This document shows, piece by piece, positions 1 to 10,345 of a stretch of 64,000 bases of DNA. The notes beneath the pieces were generated by a model that worked only from the letters and a program-made list of their open reading frames with translations, was not told the origin of the DNA and searched no databases. The DNA is from Doryteuthis pealeii (Eukaryota; Mollusca; Cephalopoda; Myopsida; Loliginidae), in contig CM042157.1 in assembly GCA_023376005.1 (NCBI GenBank), forward strand, positions 88,409,754-88,473,753, read 5' to 3'. How positions within the stretch are numbered: the stretch's first letter is position 1; each line of letters begins with the position of its first letter. Both the position numbers and the translations under genes were made by a program.

Positions 1-500
1 CAGGAGTAACAAAGGAATTCATATGAGGACAAGCTTTACCAGGAACTGAGAACTCTTTATTACCTGAGATAACCAAAGGATTCATTAATGGAAGGACACT
101 ATTTGTGACAGGAACTGAGACTCCTTCTTTACCAGAGGAACCAAAGGATTCATTATCGAGGGGAACTTCCAGAACTGAGAACTCTTTACAGAGGAACCAA
201 ATGATCAATTATCGAGGGCACTTACCAAAGGAAACTGAGGAACTCTTGTACCAGAGGAACCATGATTCATTATCGAAGGACTCTTTACCAGAAACTGAGA
301 ACTCTTTACCAGATATACTAAAGGATCATTAATGAAGGGACACTTTACCGGCTGAGAACTCTTTTATGTGTACCAGAGGACCAAGAGGGATTCTTGGGTC
401 GAAGGACTCTTTACCAGGATGATAACTCTTATATATCGCAGAGAACCATCAGGATTCATTATTGGAAGACTCTTTACCAGGAACTGAGAACTCTTAGTTA
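1..500. repeat. Degenerate ~60-bp minisatellite, about 8 copies
   Basis: Each unit starts near CAGGAACTGAGAACTCTTTA and continues through a GAGGAACCAAAGGATTCATT segment to a CTTTAC end. Units vary from about 55 to 66 bp. The array continues off the left edge. A short open frame across it is a by-product of the repeat. Confidence 0.85.
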
Positions 501-772
501 TTCCTCTCCTTACCTAACCAAGGCTGAAGGGCCCAGTCTGCCCTACATTTAAACCCATAGCTGGAGGCGAATTTTTAATTCAGAGTTATCCCTCTTCCTA
601 GACTGGTTACCTACCCAAGGCTGAAGCCCAGTCTGCCCTACTATTTAACCCATAGCTTGAAGGAGAATATATGGATTCATACCTTTCCAAGGGTATTAGC
701 GCTATGTTAAATGCCTACAGCTTCGTCTAGGAATTGAACTCGATCGACGAGTTCATTTTCCACGACTCTAAC
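501..772 (-). mobile_element. SINE family B (tRNA-derived), two stacked 3' parts
   Basis: Read on the minus strand, the right end has a tRNA-like B-box region (GAGTTCAATTCC) followed by the family core (CCCTTGGGAAAGGTATGAA, then CTATGGGTTAAATAGTAGGG). A second partial copy of the core 3' part (501-562) abuts the first, so this is a partial duplication or stacked insertion. The same core recurs at many places in this window. Confidence 0.75.
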
Positions 773-825
773 CAACTATATAATATATATATAATATTCA
801 TATATATATATATATATTATATATA

Positions 826-860
<35 letters not shown>
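773..860. repeat. (TA)n followed by (GT)n microsatellite
   Basis: About 55 bp of TA-rich sequence is followed by about 15 GT units. It sits directly at the tRNA-like end of the neighbouring SINE. Confidence 0.9.
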
Positions 861-1189
861 TGGGTGTGACGGACCTTTGTGGAATGGAAATATTTTTATT
901 TCTAGTGTTAATGTTACAAGTGAAAGCAAGTGATATTCTCTGTGTGGCCTTGGCACAGAAAATAAGACTGATATCGATTCTTTTCAGTATATATAAGACA
1001 TTTTGTTACAAGCACCGACTAAACCTACTTATAAGTACAATCCTAAGAAACCGCAGCCGGGTTTATTACAACTAATGTGGACGTCTACTTATCAAAAGTA
1101 ACTACTAATCTTAGTACTTACTAAATTTCATTTGAGTCGTTTAAATGGGAACATTCATAAGAAATTCTCTTCAATTCTTATTGAATTAT
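861..1189. other. No recognisable feature
   Basis: AT-rich unique-looking sequence. I recognise no gene, repeat family or structured RNA in it. Confidence 0.6.
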
Positions 1190-1955
1190 CATGTTCTTCT
1201 TCTTCTTCTTCTCTTCTTCTTCTTCTTCTTCTTTCTTCTTCTTCTTCTTCTTCTCTTCTTTGTAGTCTTCTTCTTCTTCTTCTTCTTCTTCTTTCTTCTT
1301 CTTCTCTTTTCTTTCAATCTTCTTCTTCTCTTCTTTTTCTTTTCAATCTTCTTCTTCTTCTTCTTAGTAGTTCTTTTCTTTTTCTTCTTGTAATCTGTTC
1401 TTCTTCTTCTTTCAATCTTCTTCTTCTTCTTCTTCTTCTATAGTCTTCTTCTTCTTCTTTTCTTCTTCTTCTTCTTCTTCTTCTCTTCTTCTTCTTCTTT
1501 ATAGTCTTCTTCTTCTTCTTCTTCTTCTTCTTCTTCTTCTTCTTCTTCTTTTTTTGTATCTTCTTCTTCTTTTCTTCTTTGTAACTTCTTATTTGTATTC
1601 TTCTTCTTCTCTTCTCTTCTTCTTCTTCTTCTTCTTTGTTGTTTCTTCTCCTTCTTCTTCTTCTTCTTTGTAGTCTTCTTCTTCTTCTTCTTCTTCTTCT
1701 TCTCTCTTTGTAGTCTTCTTCGTATTCTTCTTCTTCTTCTTTCTTTTTAGTTTCTTCGTATTCTTCGTATTCTTCTTTTTTCTTCTTCCCAATTCTTACT
1801 TCTCTTCTTCGTCTTCTTCTTCTTCTTCTTCTTCTTCTTCTTTCTTCGTATTCTTAGTATTCTTCTTTTTCTTCTTCGCCAATTCTTCTTCTTCTTCGCC
1901 AATTCTTCTTCTTCTTCTTCTTCTTCTTCTTCTTCTTCTTCTTCTTCTTCTTCTC
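1190..1955. repeat. Long (TTC)n/(CTT)n pyrimidine microsatellite
   Basis: About 765 bp of nearly pure pyrimidine on the + strand, built from TTC. Recurring interruptions of the type TTTGTAGTC, CGTATTC and CGCCAATTC show that the array also expanded in longer blocks. GAA/TTC tracts of this length can form triplex (H-DNA). Lys/Glu and Ser/Leu/Phe open frames across it are artefacts. Confidence 0.95.
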
Positions 1956-2224
1956 TAAATGGCATATGCCTTGATTTTTCCCATAATTCCCGGCAGTTGT
2001 GCCCTTTAAATGCCAATACCAGTCAATGTGTAGAATAGAATCTTTAAAAATAGATCAGACAATGTGAATGAAGTTCGTTCAACAGATGTTGAATTAACGG
2101 ATAAGATAAAAAAGAAACAAAAGAAAATAAAGAAGAAATGGAAAAGAAAGTTTGTCTTAAATGAATTAGATTCAAATTGAAAATGATGATATATGAAGGA
2201 ATATGATAAATGAAATAGAAGCTT

Positions 2225-2830
2225 TAGGCTAGAAATCAGGAATATTGAAAGGAAGATAGAAAAAAAGAAAGAAGGAAAGAAAGAAAAAAAAGAGGAAAGA
2301 AAGAAAAAAGGAAAGAAAGAAAGAAAGAAAATTGAAGAAAGAAAGAAACAAGAGAGAAAGAAAGAAAGAAAAAAAGAAAGAAAAAAATGAAAGAATGAAA
2401 AAGAAAGAAAGAACGAACGAAAGAAAATTGAAAAGAAGAAATAATGAAAGAAAGAAATAAACAAAGAAAAAAGCAAAGAAAGAGAGGAAAGAAAAAAGGC
2501 AAAAGAAATGAGGAAAGAAAAAGAACGAAAAAAAAGTAAAATATAAAATCAAAAGGAAGAATAAGAAGAAGCGTGAATGAAATTAATGAAAAGAAAAAAA
2601 AATCAACGAGAAAGAAAAAAAAGGGAGGAAAAATAAATACAAAGAAAATAATAAGAAAGGGAACACACACAAGAACAAAAAGAAATGAAAGAAAATTCAT
2701 AAGAAAAGAAAATAACGAGAGGAAATAAAATATAAAATCAGAAAGAAGAAGAAAGAGAGAAGAAAGGATCTAAAAGTGAAATCGAAATGACACAAAAAAG
2801 AACAAAGAAAGAACAAAAGAAAGAACAATG

Positions 2831-2861
<31 letters not shown>

Positions 2862-3100
2862 ACAATGAGAAAGAACAAAAGAAGAACAATGAGAAAAGAA
2901 AGAAAGAAAAAAAGTTGAGGAAGACTATAACTAAAAAGAGAAAAATCTAAAAAACGAAAAAGTAAAAACGGGAAAAAATTGAAAATAGGAATAATCTGAC
3001 TAAAGAGAGGAAGTGACAAAGGATGAGAATCTGAGAAAATGAATTAAGAGATTAGATCGAAAAAAGAAAAAAGATATAAGAAAACTGGTGAAAAAGAAAT
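2225..3100. repeat. (GAAA)n/(GAAAG)n purine-rich low-complexity tract
   Basis: About 870 bp with strong A+G bias on the + strand, mainly AAAG tetramers with AACAAAG and AATGAG interruptions. The stretch 1956-2224 to its left is non-repetitive with nothing recognised. Confidence 0.9.
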
Positions 3101-3124
3101 GGATCAGAGGAGAATATACGAGAG

Positions 3125-3745
3125 AATTACATAGATAGATAGATAGATAGATATAGAATGAGATAGATAGATAGGTACGTAGGTAGATAGATATGAACAG
3201 AATGAGATAGATAGATAGATAGATAGGTAGGTAGGTAGGTAGACAGATATGAACAGAATGAGATAGTTGTAGATAGATAGATAGGTAGACAGATATGAAC
3301 AGAATGAGATAGATAGATAGGTAGATAGATAGATATGAAGAGAATGAGATATAGATAGATAGATATAAAGAGAATGAGATGGATAGATAGATATGAACAG
3401 AATCAGATAGTTGTAGATAGATAGATAGATATATAGATAGATATGAACAAAATGAGATAGATAGATAGATAGATAGGTAGGTAGGTAGGTAGGTAGGTAG
3501 ATAGATATAAACAGAATGAGATAGTTGTAGATAGATAGATAGATAGATAAACAGATATGAACAGAATGAGATAGATAAATAGATATGAACAGAATGAGAT
3601 AGATAGATAGATAGGTAGGTAGACAGATATGAACAGAATGAGATAGATAGATAGATAGATAGATAGATATGAACAAAAGGAGATAGATAGATAAACAGAT
3701 ATTAACAGAATGAGATAGATGTAGATAGATAGATACATATATAGA
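3125..3745. repeat. (GATA)n array with higher-order units
   Basis: Runs of GATA/GGTA alternate with a recurring spacer of the form ATATGAACAGAATGAGATAG, giving irregular higher-order units of about 50-120 bp. Leu/Ser/Tyr-rich open frames on the minus strand are artefacts. Confidence 0.9.
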
Positions 3746-3756
3746 TATCAACAGAA

Positions 3757-3757
3757 T

Positions 3758-3833
<76 letters not shown>

Positions 3834-3862
3834 GAGTGAGAGAGAGAGAGAGAAAGGAGAGA
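3757..3862. repeat. (TA)n then (GA)n microsatellite
   Basis: About 44 bp of TA repeat passes directly into GA repeat. A further TA/GA-rich block continues to about 4250. Confidence 0.9.
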
Positions 3863-4172
3863 GAGATATGAACAGAATGTGATAGCTAGAGAAAGATAGA
3901 TAGATAGATACAAATAGAGAGAGAGAGGAGGGTTAGGGTAAAAGAATATGTTATCGAAAAGAGGGGGAAAAGAAGTGTGAGAGACTAAATGATAGAAACA
4001 ACACTATAAAGAGAAACAGAGTGAATTAGAGAGAGAGAGGGGGGGAACGATAGATATATATATATAGAGAGAGAGGGAGGGAGAGAGAGAGACGAATGAT
4101 GGGAGTGATCGATGTTGAAAAAGTGATAGGAGAAAATGAAGCGAGAGAGAAAGTGAATAAAAGGGAGAGAGA

Positions 4173-4207
<35 letters not shown>

Positions 4208-4289
4208 TGAGTGACAGAGACAGAGAGAGAGAGAGTCAATGTAGATTTGTAATGAGAGAAGAGTGAGGAAAATTGTGTTAATGTATAAA

Positions 4290-4718
4290 ATAAGGTGGTA
4301 GGTGAAATTAGGTAGAGAGATAGGGATAGATATAGAGGGGGAAAGGGAGAAGGAGAAAGAGAGAAAGAGGGAAAGAGAGGGGGGATAGAAAAAAGAAAGT
4401 CGCGAGATGTTGAGAATGTGATTGGATAAAATAAAGCAAGAGAGGTAGAGAGAAAGGAAGAGAGAGAAAGCGAGAGAGAGAAAGAGAGAGAATTAATATA
4501 AAAGAAATGAACAAGAGAGAGAGAGAGAGAGAAAGAAAGAGAGAGAGAGAATTAATGTGAAAGAAATGAACTAGAGAGAGAGAAAGAGAGAGAGAGAAAG
4601 AGAGAGAGAGAACTAATGTCAATGAAATGAACAAGAGAGAGGGAGAGAGAGGGGGAATTTATGTCAAAGAAATGAACAAGAGCGAGAGAGAGGGATAATT
4701 AATGTAAAAGAAATGAAC

Positions 4719-4755
<37 letters not shown>

Positions 4756-4940
4756 TGTAAAAGAAATGAACTAGAGAGTGAGAGAGAGAGAGCGAGTTAA
4801 TATAAAAGAAATGGACTGGAGAGAGAGAGAGGGGGAGAGAGAATTAAGGTCAAAGAAATGAACAAGAGAGAGAGAGAGGGATAGAGAGGGGGAATTAATA
4901 TAAAAGAAATGAACTAGAGAGAGAGAGAGAAAGAAAGAGC

Positions 4941-4981
<41 letters not shown>

Positions 4982-5005
4982 AAGAGAGACTGAGAATTAA
5001 TGTAA
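4290..5005. repeat. Compound (GA)n minisatellite with a conserved spacer
   Basis: GA runs alternate about 12 times with a conserved spacer close to TTAATGTAAAAGAAATGAAC. Units are about 55-65 bp. The same compound unit occurs 19 kb away at 23660-23930, so the spacer and the GA run spread together. Confidence 0.85.
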
Positions 5006-5201
5006 AAGAAATGAACTTTAGAACATTTCGAGAAAGGGTAGGCGTGACAATTAGAGAGCAATATATGTGAGCGCTTTCGCGCGGGTTTTCCATTTTGGCG
5101 GCAAACTTCAAATTCCTGACAGATGTGACGTGACGAACAGCTATATTAAAAGGTCATTTTGCTTATTAGAGTCTAAATCTGGAAAACGTATATATATAAA
5201 T

Positions 5202-5204
<3 letters not shown>

Positions 5205-5262
<58 letters not shown>
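5205..5262. repeat. (TA)n microsatellite
   Basis: A TA run of about 29 units. Confidence 0.95.
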
Positions 5263-5264
<2 letters not shown>

Positions 5265-5830
5265 CATCCCTATTTCTGATCGTAAAATAAAATATATTAG
5301 CCATTTGGATCAGTTTTCATTCTTTTTCGTTTTTTCTGATAGAATCGCGGATCTATCTCGTCCATCAAAATTCCACGAACTGTTTATTTTAATTTTATCA
5401 TTCAAACACAGATGTATGTATTCTGTATTTGAAGAAAAATTATATTTTCTTTCTTATTCTTATAATAGATTTGTATTTGGATATTCTGTTTTGTACATTG
5501 TCAACATGTGTTTAAAGGTTATCTTCATATCTTTGCAATGTGTTCGCGTTGTTACATTTGAGTTTGACGGATGATATTCTTTAAAAATAACTGGAGATGC
5601 CTAAAAGCAAATATCTCAAATCTAAGTGAACAAATTTTGTAAAAATTCAAAGTGATACATTCTGAATTTCTATATATTAGTAGATAATATCTATTATGTG
5701 CAGAAATGTAAGGTTAAGCAAAACTGGAAATGACTCGTGATATAAGATTTTGTAGTGCACGTATCTTTAATGTATTGATCCAGTTTTACTAAAAGCACAC
5801 CAAAAGAAAAAAAAACTGCACATTGTATCT
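5263..5830. other. Unique-looking AT-rich stretch, nothing recognised
   Basis: Includes an 89-codon open frame at 5305-5574 rich in Phe, Ser and Tyr. It has no family resemblance and lies in AT-rich DNA, so I do not call it a gene. Confidence 0.5.
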
Positions 5831-5839
5831 ATTACTCTA

Positions 5840-5965
5840 GGGCACCCAGGTGGTGTAATTGTTAGCAAGCTAGATTTGCATACCATTGTTAGAGTGTTCG
5901 TCCCTCACTGGACGCCCCATACTTCTGGCTTGTGCCACATTTAAGCTAAGCTTAATAAATAACTA
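5840..5965 (+). mobile_element. SINE family A (tRNA-derived), tail split by a Helitron
   Basis: The first ~75 bp fold like a tRNA, with an A-box-like GGTGGTGTAATTG and a degenerate B-box, ending in GGACGCCCCAT. A short body ends AATAAATAACT. A second copy lies at 12355-12485. The octamer ATTACTCT precedes the SINE at 5831-5838 and recurs at 6357-6364 after the Helitron, fitting a SINE target-site duplication. It is a retroposed tRNA relic, not a functional tRNA gene. Confidence 0.8.
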
Positions 5966-6351
5966 CTAGTACAAATAAAAAATGTAAAATAAAAAATGTA
6001 AAAACAGAATTTTGAAACATATTGCCTGAGGGGTGGGAGTAAAAAATTCAATGTAAGCGAGTTTGTACCCTAAGTAAGTAAAATCATTAAATTCATTAAA
6101 AGATTAAAAAATAAAACAATTTGAAATGTAAACTTTGAATATGTATTAAAATAAAACAAACTATATATAGATATATAATACCAGTCATGTATTTATTAAA
6201 AGTTGTTTTAAAAAACAATGGGGACTGTCTAATGTTGCATGTTTTGAGTGTATTTATTCTATGTTATGACGATTTGGGGTAATGTGACGTAAGCAGTGAC
6301 GTAGGTTTTGTTACAGACAAAAACCGGAAGCGAATCTCCATTATTAATAGA
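5966..6351 (-). mobile_element. Non-autonomous Helitron (386 bp)
   Basis: On the minus strand it starts TCTATTAATAATGGAGATTC and ends CTAG. It is flanked by A on the 5' side and T on the 3' side, as expected for Helitrons, which insert between A and T without duplicating the target. It lies inside the SINE A tail, whose interrupted AT dinucleotide is restored if the element is removed. Nearly the same element is at 20069-20460. No Rep/helicase coding is present. Confidence 0.8.
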
Positions 6352-6364
6352 TATTTATTACTCT

Positions 6365-6864
6365 GAAAGGTCGACAACAAACAAATTATCAATCATATGG
6401 AAATCCGATCTCACTGACAAGTTAAAGCCACAATTCTTCCAGGCTGTGGCTATATCTATACTACTGTATGGCTACACCATCTGGACCCTAATGAAGCGCC
6501 TTGAGAATAAGCTAGATGTGACCTGCACAAGAATGCTGCAAACGGTCTTGAACAAGTCGTGGAAACAGCACCCCACAAGGAAGCAGCTGTACGGCCACCT
6601 GCCTCCCATCTCACAAGCCATCCAAGTTAGACGGACAAAGCATGCTGTACACTGTTGGAGAAGCACGAACGAGCTCATAAGCGACGTTCTCCTGTGGAAG
6701 CCAACACATGGACATGCTAGTGTGGGTCGGCCTACATTGAATAACTATGTGAGGATACTGGATGCTGCGCAGAGGACCTCTCGGGCACAATGAATGATAG
6801 GGTGGGTTGGTGAGATCGTCATGGATATCCGTGCTAATTGCGCGACATGATGATGATGATGATG
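6365..6864 (+). mobile_element. 5'-truncated LINE fragment (RT C-terminal part)
   Basis: A degraded copy of the LINE at 24948-25883, covering only the last ~150 codons of the reverse transcriptase ORF (recognisable ILLYGYTIWTLMKRLENKLD and LPPISQAIQVRRTKHA) and the short TGA-repeat tail. An open frame runs to 6793, then frames break. Octamer ATTACTCT flanks it at 6357-6364 and 6865-6872, consistent with a target-site duplication. Truncation begins at the equivalent of about 25378 in the longer copy. Confidence 0.85.
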
Positions 6865-7009
6865 ATTACTCTATATTAATATATCGTTAAATATCCTAAG
6901 TTACAGAATAAAACAGTAGAGACCCTTGTCGTGTAATGCCTATCGTCGATAAAAATAGGCTCAGTGATATGTGTTCAAATCCAGTTTACATTTCAGAGAC
7001 GGTTAATAT

Positions 7010-7498
7010 TGTTACATAATTATTAGATTCCTAATATTTATTTACAGTAGTCTGGAAATCAAAATGGCTGTTATAAGTTCAGCCGGCGGCCTTGAAGGAT
7101 TGAATGACAAGGCATGACCTCAGTTCTAATCATTCTTCCGGTGGATACCGTGATAATCGGTGGAGAAGTCCCTTTTCCGGTTTAGATTAGAAAGAGATTT
7201 TTAGTCAGATCGACCAAAAACCACGACGGTGGTAAGTCGTGTTATGCACGCTGCCGACTCAATCTGCGCAGGTAGTCTGGTGGGGATTTCAGAATAAAAT
7301 ATGATCTAAGTTAAATCGAAGTCTTGTGTTATTATCTAAAAACTACCAATGACACAGGGCTTCTGATAACGAGAAATCCCCAATGGAAGACCAGACACGA
7401 AGTCTCCAAGACGAAGTCTAGACGCTAGAAGAGACGTTAGAAGAGATGCTGGAAGAAGAAGAATAGAAGTAAGAAAGTAAGGAAAGAGGTATGCAACA
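7010..7498 (+). mobile_element. Solo LTR, family F (489 bp)
   Basis: Begins TGTTACATAATT and ends ATGCAACA, so it has TG...CA ends with short inverted termini. An AATAAAA poly(A)-signal-like motif lies near 7291. Related copies in the opposite orientation are at 30866-31364 and 62081-62596. The flanking tetramers ATAT and GTAT match at 3 of 4 bases, a plausible decayed 4-bp duplication. No internal gag/pol region is attached. Confidence 0.75.
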
Positions 7499-7765
7499 GT
7501 ATCCCCGGTATGCATCCCACTTTTCTCCATCCATTTAGAGCAGACCGGGTTATTTAACATTGTTTTTTGTAGTGCGAGTTTTCAAACAATTTGGAGGGTT
7601 AATTGTTTTTATTAATTTTCTTTTACGTTTTTTTCTACGTTATTTCGGATACGTTTAAACTATCAGTACTTTCAACTGAATTTCCCAAATGAACTGAAAT
7701 TAATGAGAGCCTATATGTCCGCATATACAACACCTTTTTTTAGTATTTCTCTGAATGTTTGAGAT
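7499..7765. other. Nothing recognised
   Basis: AT-rich sequence with no repeat family or gene that I can identify. Confidence 0.5.
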
Positions 7766-7935
7766 GAGGCTTGAAGATTAGTATTATCTGCGTTATTCGG
7801 ACTATTGTCCTCATTATCATTGTTATTTGTACAACGTTTCGGTCGATATGCCGTCCGGCCTTCTTCAGGTATTTCTTGTCGGACTCAGGAATCTTCTCGG
7901 ACTCGGGAACCTTCTCTGGAACCCGAGTTCAATCC
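7766..7935 (-). mobile_element. PLE-type terminal repeat fragment
   Basis: Matches in reverse orientation the segment at 26535-26690, including a hammerhead-like core. An inverted partial copy of the same sequence (GTTCCCGAGT and CCGAGTCCGACAAGAAATACC) lies at 8055-8120, so the unit is part of an inverted pair. Confidence 0.6.
7829..7872 (-). ncRNA. Hammerhead ribozyme-like fold (stem II one mismatch)
   Basis: On the minus strand: TAC of stem I, core CTGAAGA (fits CUGANGA), one extra A, stem II GGCCG/CGACC with one mismatch, then GAAA, self-complementary ACGT as a minimal stem III, then U17 and GTA closing stem I. Short palindromic stem III without a loop is typical of type I hammerheads of retroelements, which often act as dimers. 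Stem I is only 3 bp, so activity is doubtful. Confidence 0.45.
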
Positions 7936-8154
7936 TGAGTGAAGGCAGTTAGAAAAATAATTAACACAACTCCTACTCCAGCTATGGTTAGGGGAATGAG
8001 AACAGGATACCCCCGTGGACTGAATAAAGGGTTAGGTTCAAAGTTCCGTGATGGCTCCCGATTACGTCAAGAAAGTTCCCGAGTTCGAAAAGAAGGTTCC
8101 CGAGTCCGACAAGAAATACCATTCCCAGGACATGTAGACCCGCAGCCACCGCCT

Positions 8155-8450
8155 TCTAGCACCCATATGATAAAAAAGGGTTTGGGGCTTGCCATAAGGG
8201 CAATAGGGTTGGGAAAATCATATAGGAGCTAGGGCTTGATGTGACCAGCCGATTGATCGGAGGGGGCCTCTCCGACCGCCCGTCTAGCCCAAGATAGGGC
8301 CAAAGTAGAGTATTGCAAGTCATGAACTGCTCATCCACCTGGGTTCTATCCTTAAGCATCACGGGTCGCCACCCACGGCCAACAGGTGGCCCCATTGGGG
8401 GAGTCTTACCCCTCTGCAGAGGTGCAGTCGATGCATTCTAACGCCCAAGC
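8155..8450 (-). mobile_element. SINE-like family D, head half
   Basis: Reverse copy of the 5' half of the family best seen at 55655-56240. The diagnostic strings CTGCAGAGGGGTAAGACTCC and GGGCCACCTGTTGGCCGTGG are present on the minus strand. Confidence 0.7.
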
Positions 8451-8489
8451 CGACAGGGGCGGCAAAAATTATTTGCGAATCTAACTTGC

Positions 8490-8575
8490 TTATCATCACA
8501 TCACGTGAGTGCCCAGTACTGAATAGGCTCATCGCTGCTTAACTTCGGTGATCTAGCAGGATCCTGTGCTTTCAA
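8490..8575 (-). mobile_element. 5S rRNA-derived SINE fragment
   Basis: On the minus strand the stretch GATCACCGAAGTTAAGCA resembles the internal control region of 5S rRNA, followed by a G-T-A-C-T-G-G segment in the expected position. The 5S gene is not complete, and a second diverged copy is at 49907-50055. This is the pattern of 5S-derived SINEs (SINE3 class). Confidence 0.6.
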
Positions 8576-8599
8576 CATGACTTGACTGTTAGTCTCTTG

Positions 8600-9056
8600 G
8601 GTTTGAATTCGGATTTTTCTTTCTCCTAGACGAGTTACCGTGTCAAGATTTACGAGCCTAGTTGTCCCTACTATTTACCCATAGCTGGAGAGGAAGAGTT
8701 AGATTCGGGACCATATGACCTTTAGGCACCCCTTTTTGATCTTCGATTAAGAAAGGACATGTTTTTCATTTTCACCTTCAATATCCGGTTGTTTTAACAG
8801 GGTTACGGTTAATTTTTAATTTTTAAAAAATCTAAAAACTAAAACCCCACCCTATAAAAACATTAACCCTAACCACTAAAAAACAACAGATATTGACAGT
8901 GTAAAGGAAAAATATGTCCTTTCTTAATCAAAATCGAAAAGGGGTGCCTAAAAGTAATATGGTTCTAGATTCGTACCTTTCATAAGAGTATTAGCGCTAT
9001 GTAAAATGCAAACAGGATTAGAACTCGCCACGTCGTGTCCATTGCCTATGACGGTA
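8600..9056 (-). mobile_element. SINE family B interrupted by a TIR element
   Basis: The two halves (8600-8707 and 8966-9056) join into one family B copy on the minus strand when the intervening element 8708-8965 and one copy of its 8-bp duplication are removed. The tRNA-like head is at the right end. Confidence 0.75.
8708..8965. mobile_element. TIR element (hAT-like MITE) with telomere-like core, copy 1
   Basis: 258 bp with long inverted repeats of about 85 bp (GGACCATATGACC on the left, GTAATATGGTTC on the right). A perfect 8-bp duplication TAGATTCG lies at 8700-8707 and 8966-8973. The 8-bp length fits the hAT superfamily, although the termini are not a standard hAT end. The centre contains a degenerate AACCCTAACC motif. 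It has no coding capacity. Confidence 0.8.
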
Positions 9057-9480
9057 ATGCTGTAATAAATTTAATTAAAGACATTGTAGAGGGACCCGAC
9101 GATCTACTAATTCATAGGATAATTTAGTTTGAATATTTTAAGAGATATAACTGAAAAGTTAATATTCCAATCTTAAGAGTTTGTTACATGAGCTTTCGCA
9201 ACCGGTGTCTAACCGGTGCAATCATCAATCATTCCTGAAAATAAATAGACCTTGTCAGAATTTCCGCTGTCAGATAGAAAATCGAAAGCAAACATTGCTG
9301 ACAATAAAATTCACTTGAATAGATTTTAGTTTTATTTGGCTTCTTTCTTTACAATATTTACATTTTACCGAGTTCAAAAAAAATAAAAAAAAAAAAAATA
9401 AAGAAAGAAGAGATGATAAAAAAATAAGATAAAATTTACGTTTTGCGGTACGTGTTATTTCATTTTACGATTTGTTTCAC
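9057..9480. other. Nothing recognised; A-rich near 9375-9430
   Basis: AT-rich sequence with one poly-A-like run. It may contain the decayed upstream part of the PLE that becomes readable from about 9509, but I could not read coding in it. Confidence 0.4.
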
Positions 9481-9508
9481 ATATATGTAAACAGTAATAA
9501 AAGGAAAA

Positions 9509-9754
9509 ATTCTATATAGGAAGTACAGTCAGACCCCTCCACATTAGAATTAAAGAACATATCCACACACGTGCATCCTCATCCCATAAACATTTAATCA
9601 AATGCAAAAATAGGACAATAATTTCTCCATTAAGATAGAGACAATAATACGCAATGTTGGTAATCTCAAAATTAGAGAAGGTTTATTAATAGCTAAGTTA
9701 CAACCTCGCATAAACAGTAGGTTAGAATTAAACACTGGATATATAATTAGTTAA
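9509..9754 (+). pseudogene. Penelope-like element GIY-YIG endonuclease, C-terminal remnant
   Basis: Read with one frame change, this is the end of a PLE ORF. The first block contains FYIGSTVRPLHIRIKEH, the YIG half of the GIY-YIG motif at 9513-9521 with the downstream Arg and His expected in this nuclease. After a shift near 9630 the second block reads RNVGNLKIREGLLIAKLQP and ends at a TAA at 9752-9754. PLE endonucleases nick DNA to prime reverse transcription of the element. The reverse transcriptase domain and the GIY half are not readable upstream, so this is a dead 5'-truncated copy. A hammerhead-like fold lies 190 bp downstream. Confidence 0.75.
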
Positions 9755-10090
9755 CATACACATTCCATAAATACACATATATATAAAAATAGATAAATAA
9801 ATAAATAAAAGGAATAAAATTGAAATTGGTTGAACAACGGATATCACGGCTCTTCCGCGTGGCGTTATAACAACCCACGAGACGTGTGTTTATAACGTCC
9901 AACACAAAAAACACACAAGATCGCGTCCATTTCAAAAACATCTCTGAAGATGAAGTTTCTTCGAAATTGATTAGACACTGGACATTATCTTATTCTTTTT
10001 TATACGCATTGTAATTGCCTTCTTAATATAAATAAATAATAATATACTTAACAATGCTTCAAGCAAATTATCAAAAGGAAAATGTTTTGA
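9755..10090 (+). mobile_element. PLE 3' region with terminal repeat
   Basis: The sequence after the GIY-YIG stop includes a hammerhead-like fold (9941-9975) and the string GCATTGTAATTGCCTTC. That string and the following TATAAATAATAATATA segment recur at 41220-41640 next to another hammerhead, so both loci carry ends of the same or a closely related PLE family. Confidence 0.6.
9941..9975 (+). ncRNA. Hammerhead ribozyme-like fold downstream of PLE ORF
   Basis: Stem I TCT/AGA (9941-9943 with 9973-9975); core CTGAAGA at 9944-9950; one extra T; stem II GAAG/CTTC with a TTT loop; GAAA at 9963-9966; stem III ATTGAT, self-complementary through one U-G pair; U17 at 9972. Hammerhead motifs are established in PLE terminal repeats. 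The 3-bp stem I and the bulged T make activity uncertain. Confidence 0.55.
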
Positions 10091-10345
10091 AAAAAAAAAA
10101 CCCTCACACACACAGAATTTTAGACTCACACATTCGAAATTGCTGTAAATTCTGTTTAGATGCATTCATTCAATTTTTCTTCTTTCTAATTCTGAAGAAA
10201 AATAAAATAAAATGGAATTTTATAAAAGAATAAAAAAACAAAAACAAATTCATACACAAATTTTAGATCACTAACACCTTGATTTTGTGTCAGAAATTGT
10301 AATTTTGCTCTTTTTTTTACTGTTTTTTTTTTTGGGGGGGGGGTT
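10091..10345. other. Nothing recognised
   Basis: AT-rich sequence ending in a poly-T/poly-G run near 10310-10345. Confidence 0.5.

Noticed and set aside
1132..1792. Ser/Leu- and Lys/Glu-rich open frames
   Set aside because: They are translations of the TTC microsatellite, with no unique protein sequence.
2006..5061. Long minus-strand frames rich in Phe, Leu, Ser and Tyr
   Set aside because: They follow GAAA, GATA and GA repeats. All frames are open because stop codons are rare in these repeats.
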